A stretch of 24,606 nt of DNA from the NCBI RefSeq assembly GCF_001039355.2, contig NW_019775531.1:314553-339158 (forward strand), written 5' to 3'. Below the pieces are notes generated by a model that was given only the letters and a program-made list of their open reading frames with translations, made no database searches and was not told the origin of the DNA. Each line of letters opens with the position of its first letter. Within the stretch, counting starts at the first letter, position 1. A program made the translations under genes and the position numbers. Of the stretch, positions 19,717-24,606 are shown in pieces. This DNA is from Lingula anatina (taxonomy: Eukaryota; Brachiopoda; Lingulata; Lingulida; Lingulidae).

Positions 19717-21062
19717 GGCAACTTTATAAAACTGTTATTGTTTTAACAAACCACTTTTATTATCAAAGAAAACATCATTTTTGACTTTAATGATGGGGAG
19801 ATGATATGTACGAAGTGTGCAATGTGTACAAACGGTTTTAACCTGCAATTTGAAGTCTGTATCGAAACAGCACCACTGTATATTTTGTACTATGGAAGAA
19901 ACACAGTGCTCCAAAGTTCTAAAGGCATTTAGTGCTAATGCTTTAAGAGAAAAAGTCCAAAAATCAGTCGAAATATTCACAGAAAGGTTTTCTAGGACAC
20001 GAAATGACCTTAAAGACCTTAGACACAATTAACACAACCCTATGGGTAATTATCCGCCTAACCTCACTTCAATTTCAAATTAAGGCTCACATTCTCGTAA
20101 ATGAGCGCGAGGTCTCCAATAACCGCTGTGCAAGACGCGACAGTGTGCAATTGTATAGCGATACACCGTCATTATTCCGCGTATTGTAGCGGGGCTTTAT
20201 TGCCGTATTCACGAAGCCAGATTCAATACAATACAAGATGGTGGAGCTAATATAATGTCTGATCCTACTGTGTCCTAAGCTAAATGCTCCAGCGCATTTG
20301 TGACTGGTTTTAAGAGAACGAACCGAAGAATGGTTGACCAACGCAGTTTTTACGAAACAGGTTCCCAGCTGGGTCTTACAGAAATGCGGGTTTTTTTGGT
20401 CGAAAATTGATTACATTATACCTTGCAGACACCATGGTCCGTAGCAGTGCATTTGTTATTTATGTTCAGATTTGTGAGGGGGTGGATGTGGAAGCGATTT
20501 GTTAGGACAAATTTTCTGATATATCCACTTAAATACTATTTTTCAGGAATAGGTTCTATTGAAAACGGCGTAGGCACAAGTGTTTATGAAAAAATGAGGT
20601 TTTATTCCACGCAATAGTAATATATCAAATGTCTCAATTAGGCAAAAGCAAAGAGTTCAGATAATTGAAAGATGAAAAACAACACATACAAAGACCACCT
20701 ACAGCGAATGTCATCTGTTATTGCTTTTACGTGACCCATTCAGAAAGAGATAAAACATGACATGCCAGTAGGAAAGTTTAACCCAAATTAGATCTAAGTG
20801 AAAACTGATCTATCGCACATTTAATTGATGTGACTGTAAAAGGGAAAACTTTGTCGCAAATAATTTTATATATGTCATGCGATATTTTGTTCCTACATCT
20901 ACAAATGATAAAATACATCGATTGTTAGCTTTTAGTTAAACAATTAAGTCGTTTAACACGCCCCTTATGGCAAACGAAAAAGCAAGCCTGGGTGCAATAT
21001 TTCACTCCGCTAAGTCAATTAAATAAAGAACAAAACGGTCTTCAGTGAGGGCAGGTGTGGTT
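19717..21062. other. No gene identified
   Basis: A GC-richer patch at 20090-20340 includes GCCGTATTCACGAAGC near 20202, which resembles ends of MITEs I recall from marine invertebrates (GGCCGTATTCACAAA type). No matching second end is visible, so it is not called as an element. Frames on both strands here overlap and lack splice support. Confidence 0.45.
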
Positions 21063-21140
21063 GGAGGCAACTGGTTGCCGACCTCCGGACCGAAGGCGGA
21101 CACTGATGATGATGATGATGATATTGGCGATGATGATGTT
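21063..21140. repeat. Hairpin GGCAAC-TG-GTTGCC and (GAT)n microsatellite
   Basis: A nested stem (outer GGAGG/CCTCC, inner GGCAAC/GTTGCC, 21063-21086) is followed by GAT repeats at 21104-21122 and 21130-21140. Confidence 0.8.
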
Positions 21141-21472
21141 ATCTGTGTATGTTTGAGTCGAAAATCCGACAGTGTCATGGTTGAGGAATAAGTTAGTATA
21201 GATTTCCCCCCACAGAAACACTTTACCCCCGGTACATATACAGGGTACATGTACGCCAAGTTTCTTTATTTGGGTCGAAATGACAGTTATGCACACTACT
21301 TATACTAGTACCATCTACGATATATCAGGGGAGCAGAATAATTATGTGCACTTCTCTTACAGCAGAGAATCGTGGTGTGAAATGTCCAGAGACATATCTG
21401 TGAATATCTTGTAAACAATCCATCTTTGATCCTGGTAGAGGTATACACACGCGCACATCTCTCTTCTCCATA

Positions 21473-21644
21473 CCGGTGTGACAGGAATGGTAGTCCTAGG
21501 AGTGGAAGTCCGGGGTCCCATATGATAAGTACAGGTTAGGGTTAGTAGGGGTATTGGAGTTGGTATATGGGGCAAATTTAACCTGTACAAAGTACTGGGA
21601 GACGGACTACATTTCCTAGAGGACTTCGATTCCTGTTTCACCGG
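21473..21644. mobile_element. 172-bp fold-back MITE with 66-bp arms
   Basis: The left arm (21473-21538) and the inverse of the right arm (21579-21644) align over their whole length at roughly 70-75% by eye. Both start CCGGTG, share ACAGGAAT and AGTCC blocks, and end GTACAGGTTA. The loop contains GGTTAGGGTTAG, two telomere-type TTAGGG units. No target duplication is visible outside the CCGG ends, and the divergence between arms suggests an older insertion than the 15690 element. A 94-codon minus-strand frame spans it and is explained by the repeat. Confidence 0.75.
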
Positions 21645-22319
21645 CTGTCTCAGCGTCAGAGCAATAACCTTCAGCTACAAGTGAACATCAGAAAGGTTTT
21701 AGAAATCGTGCCTCAGGAACAAAATTAACGGCGGTTGGACGAGATTTTGGACTTAAAGGATCGTGTCTTCTTTCGTGTTGTGTAGCCTTAAGTGTTCAGT
21801 GTTGACAATGTGAGCGGCCCGAGGATCTCCAGTTGTCCGTAATGGAGAGCGCTAATGTTCCAAGTGACCATGCTTTGCTCTTGGTGGGTCACGGGTTAGA
21901 TAAGGTCACTGGCTGAGTTCTCGTCTGCTAAAACTGATCCAGTGCTAAAGTTTTCAACTGCACGGAAATTAATCTTGCAATATCGAAAAGACCGCCTGCC
22001 TGGGATTTCAATATCTACCGGTGAGTAAACCGCATCATTGCAATGAACATGCCAGCGCATATCCCAGTAGATTCTGTGACGGCATTGTAAAATGAGCATC
22101 TAAATGAGTATTTTGAATAAAAGGACAAATGATCTAATTGGTTCAATATACCCAGTCTCAAGGTACAATTACTTTGTGCACGGCACAAAATTATCCTCGG
22201 TATTATTCTCCCCAAAAACATATTTGAAATCAAGGATTTATTAGCACGTGCGTCGAAAAATGAATTTTCGCTTCATGCTCCAGTAATATTACACGCCTAA
22301 CGTCATCGTTGGCGGGCAT
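21645..22319. other. No gene identified
   Basis: 21680-21900 is relatively GC-rich. No frame with splice support was found. Confidence 0.5.
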
Positions 22320-22340
22320 GGGGTTGGGATGGGGATGGGG
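22320..22340 (+). other. G-quadruplex motif with 2-nt loops
   Basis: The pattern is G4-TT-G3-AT-G4-AT-G4: four G-runs of at least three, with all loops of two bases. This meets the usual G3+N1-7 rule with the short loops that favour a stable structure. It stands in otherwise AT-rich DNA. Confidence 0.7.
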
Positions 22341-22806
22341 TTGGCAGTAGGGAATATCCATTTTTTAAAATGAATTGGAATTTTAAAATGCGCCAGGACC
22401 GTTCAATCGTTTCTACGCCCAATAAAAGTTTACCTTTTGTCCTGTTCAAGATGCGTAGTCAACCGTCGAGTAAATCTGATGTTGTGCCGCTTTGGCTGCG
22501 TTTAATTCATTCCATTTATTGGATCCCTCCCTGTAAAAAATAAATATTGAGAATGATAATGATATTTCAGATAACAAAAGCAACAAAATACATATACGTT
22601 TTAATTTATATCACAGGAATGCAAACGTTCCATCCGTCCGATGAATGTTGCCAATCAAGGAGATGACATCGCATTTGAAATGAATTCACTATATAATATC
22701 CGCTATGTAATATCGTATGACATGAAAAAAATACATTTTGCTGAAGTGCCCCCCTTAAATGTTTTCAATATATCTACTGTAATACCCGTTCGACTTATTT
22801 TCTCAA
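22341..22806. other. No gene identified
   Basis: AT-rich; nothing recognised. Confidence 0.5.
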
Positions 22807-22839
<33 letters not shown>

Positions 22840-22870
22840 TACAAGAAGAAAAAGAAGAAGAAGAGGAAGA
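22807..22870. repeat. (AAT)n joined to (AAG)n
   Basis: About eleven AAT units (22807-22839), then an AAG-rich purine tract to 22870. The poly-Y/poly-S frame on the minus strand is a translation of this repeat. Confidence 0.95.
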
Positions 22871-23340
22871 AAATAATCCGATATTGATGCCATGCCAGTA
22901 TAGGTATCCATTCATATTCATCGCTTACACGAAATTTGAGGCATAAAATCGCATTGCCAAGCATACAAGATATGATTTGTAGACAATTTGCAATTTATAT
23001 GCAATTATAAGTTATCAGTCGTAAGAAAACTACAGTCGTAGAATTAAAACCGACAACAAAGGCAACAAACAATATGTGTTCGCCAGAGTGTGAATTGTCT
23101 AAAAATAGCTGCCTTAGTTATACGACTTATTAGGTAAATGTACTGCTAATTCGGTCTACAGCTATCTAGAATTGTGTTCAAGTACATGTACGTGAATACC
23201 TCCCTAGTGAATACCCGCTATTCATAAACACCTAATTAACGATAAGATTTATTTATCTGGAAACATTAAGCAGAAGTGACTTTGATTGTCGAAGTGCGAA
23301 CACGCTGCCTGCATGACATGTGAAATGAATTACATCACAG
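22871..23340. other. No gene identified
   Basis: AT-rich, with GTACATGTAC near 23183. Confidence 0.5.
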
Positions 23341-23632
23341 CCTACACGTGCCTAAGAAAGCTATTCTTAGAAATTCCTTTACTCGGAATCACTTAAGCGC
23401 CACTCAAACCAATAACCCTAGCTTTCCTTTCGTAAAGATATCCAGGGCACTTAAGACGAGAGGGTTTCCCATCAAACAGCAAGTCAAAGTGGCTTTGGTT
23501 GCTGAAGAACAAACCACCTTGAAATATCACATAGGAGAAAAAGTGAAATCACTCAGAACAAGTGAATTACGCTGTACATGCCGAGTGTACCACTTAAAAA
23601 TCGCCACTCAAACAAATAACCTTGTCTTCTAG
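23341..23632 (+). CDS. Candidate terminal exon with internal peptide repeat
   Basis: After an ACATCACAG acceptor (ending 23340) a frame runs 96 codons to TAG (23630-23632). AATAAA follows at 23641-23646, only 8 bases past the stop, which would give an unusually short 3' UTR. The predicted peptide is basic (VPKKAILRNSFTRNH near the start). It contains ATQTNNPSF and, 67 or so residues later, ATQTNNLVF as its end, in the same frame, reflecting a direct DNA repeat (23390-23421 and 23591-23622). No family is recognised. It could instead be a decayed repeat unit that happens to stay open. Confidence 0.22.
23390..23622. repeat. Pair of ~32-bp direct repeats, 201 bp apart
   Basis: CACTTAA-(G or AAAT)-CGCCACTCAAAC-(C or A)-AATAACC occurs at 23390 and 23591. 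Weaker similarity extends upstream of both (CTCGGA/CCGAGT region). Confidence 0.75.
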
Positions 23633-23900
23633 CACGTGTTAATAAATACATTTTTCCCAGGTTCGCTGAACTAGACACCTCATTTGGCTACCGGTAAGTT
23701 GTCTTTGAGGAAGCACATTTTTCAGCGCGCCCATAATGAAGCATTGATGTCAGATCGGATAAGTTGTTTAACGGAATAAAAAGGATGTGGCAATTAGACG
23801 TTTTGTTTGCCATTCCAGCATCCGCAGAATAAGATACTAGACATTGCTTCACATTTTAAGCGGACTTTTCGACACAAGCAGGGTGCCAGACTCTGGTCAG

Positions 23901-23955
23901 TGACGTCACATACTCGGCAACTTCAAAGCAATCGCAGGTGTGTCGCCATGGTAAC
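23901..23955. promoter_or_regulatory. CRE plus RFX X-box pair
   Basis: TGACGTCAC (23901-23909) is a perfect CRE. GTCGCCATGGTAAC (23942-23955) fits the RFX X-box form GTNRCC-N2-RGYAAC exactly. RFX sites drive ciliary genes across animals and also pair with CRE-type X2 boxes in vertebrate MHC II promoters. Here the spacing is about 32 bp, unlike the abutting MHC II arrangement. A promoter on either strand is possible; no gene start is identified beside it. Confidence 0.4.
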
Positions 23956-24606
23956 ACAATAAGTACACAAAACTGATTATGCATAAAACACATAAAAGAA
24001 AAAAAAAGCGAATTGAGCAAAAGGTTTCCCGAGTAAAAAAAGTTTAATTTGAAATACACCTGATAAAACGGCGTAATATAGACGTCTGAGGTTATACCCA
24101 GTAGTATCGGTACTACCCGATAGATGGCACCGCAGTCGTCTTATCAAACAACGTAAGCGAAGTAATTACAAGTGAAGGGGAGTATATATGTAACACTGGT
24201 ATTACAATTATAAAAACCTCACGCTGCTGTTCTGTCAAAATACTTTGGCTTCCTTGGCGTGTTTGTTCTCTGACCCGTCTTCAGTTCAATTCGCAGCCAC
24301 CCATTCCCCAATTTCTGGAAAGATTATGCTTCATTAACGTAAAGTCGAAATATCACAGAACAATTTCAAAGGACGCCACCCCAAAACTTTTTCTTTATAT
24401 TCCAGACGGATCATGTCTCCTAAACGTAAGAAAAACTATCATTAGACAGTTCTGATTTATTCCGTCCTGGAATTGAGCTTCTTATCCTCATTTTCTGGAC
24501 AGACTGTATCTCATTATAGAGCGATAATGAATCATTATGGAGCTGCAAGGGTTTTAAGCATTTTTCCACATCAAATTTAATGATGAAATTTTTATCAGAC
24601 AATCCT
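23956..24606. other. No gene identified
   Basis: Overlapping small hairpins occur at 24100-24125 (GTAGTA-TCGG-TACTAC and ATCGG/CCGAT). TCATTATAGAGC and TCATTATGGAGC form a direct repeat near 24512-24544. A minus-strand frame (24420-24602) is open to the window edge and reads protein-like (SDKNFIIKFDVEKCL), but has no start or splice evidence. Confidence 0.45.

Noticed and set aside
20200-20340. GCCGTATTCACGAAGC as the end of a known-style MITE
   Set aside because: No inverted partner end or target duplication was found nearby.
21534-21545. Interstitial telomere array
   Set aside because: Only two TTAGGG-type units are present, and they lie in the loop of a fold-back element.
1-24606. CRISPR array, operon, phage or bacterial defence system
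   Set aside because: There are no regularly spaced repeats with unique spacers and no dense coding. Composition and microsatellites are those of an animal genome.

Overview
This window looks like non-coding animal DNA: intergenic sequence, long introns, or both. It probably comes from an aquatic invertebrate. The base composition is AT-rich. No open frame reaches 150 codons once the assembly gap and simple repeats are set aside. There is no operon structure. Microsatellites of the AG, AC, TA, TTA, AAG, GTAT and GAT types are frequent, and at least four short fold-back elements of different families are present. I think a mollusc or another marine invertebrate is likely, because short hairpin elements of this style are common there. 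That is an impression and was not checked by search. I recognise no known gene, tRNA, rRNA, snRNA or autonomous transposon. Layout: 1-455 is a GC-richer segment with NRF1-like and YY1-like motifs. 456-3284 is AT-rich sequence holding the best exon candidate, at 2082-2204 on the minus strand. That candidate has a good acceptor, a good donor, a single open phase and a VRxxGGW core weakly like a GAS2/GAR domain. 3285-6400 is dominated by microsatellites and a 988-base run of N, bordered by (GA)n on the left and (TA)n on the right. 6879-7049 carries NRF1-like and YY1-like motifs ahead of a very short proline-rich frame. 10939-11043 is a complete 105-bp fold-back element rich in AACGTT. 13.5-13.75 kb has a TATA-like box ahead of a 34-codon frame. 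15475-18281 is an element cluster: a 74-bp tandem duplication, a 263-bp MITE with perfect 39-bp inverted repeats, a 339-bp MITE flanked by TTAA (Kolobok-like ends), a 26-bp tandem repeat and a decayed element related to the first MITE. 21473-21644 is another fold-back element, with 66-bp arms. 22320-22340 is a tight G-quadruplex motif. 23341-23632 is a possible last exon containing a repeat at both DNA and peptide level. 23901-23955 pairs a perfect CRE with a perfect RFX X-box. No set of genes can be shown to work together. Every coding call here is an exon candidate from splice signals and an open frame alone, and confidences are low on purpose. The inverted repeats, tandem repeats and motif matches are directly visible and are the firm part of the annotation.
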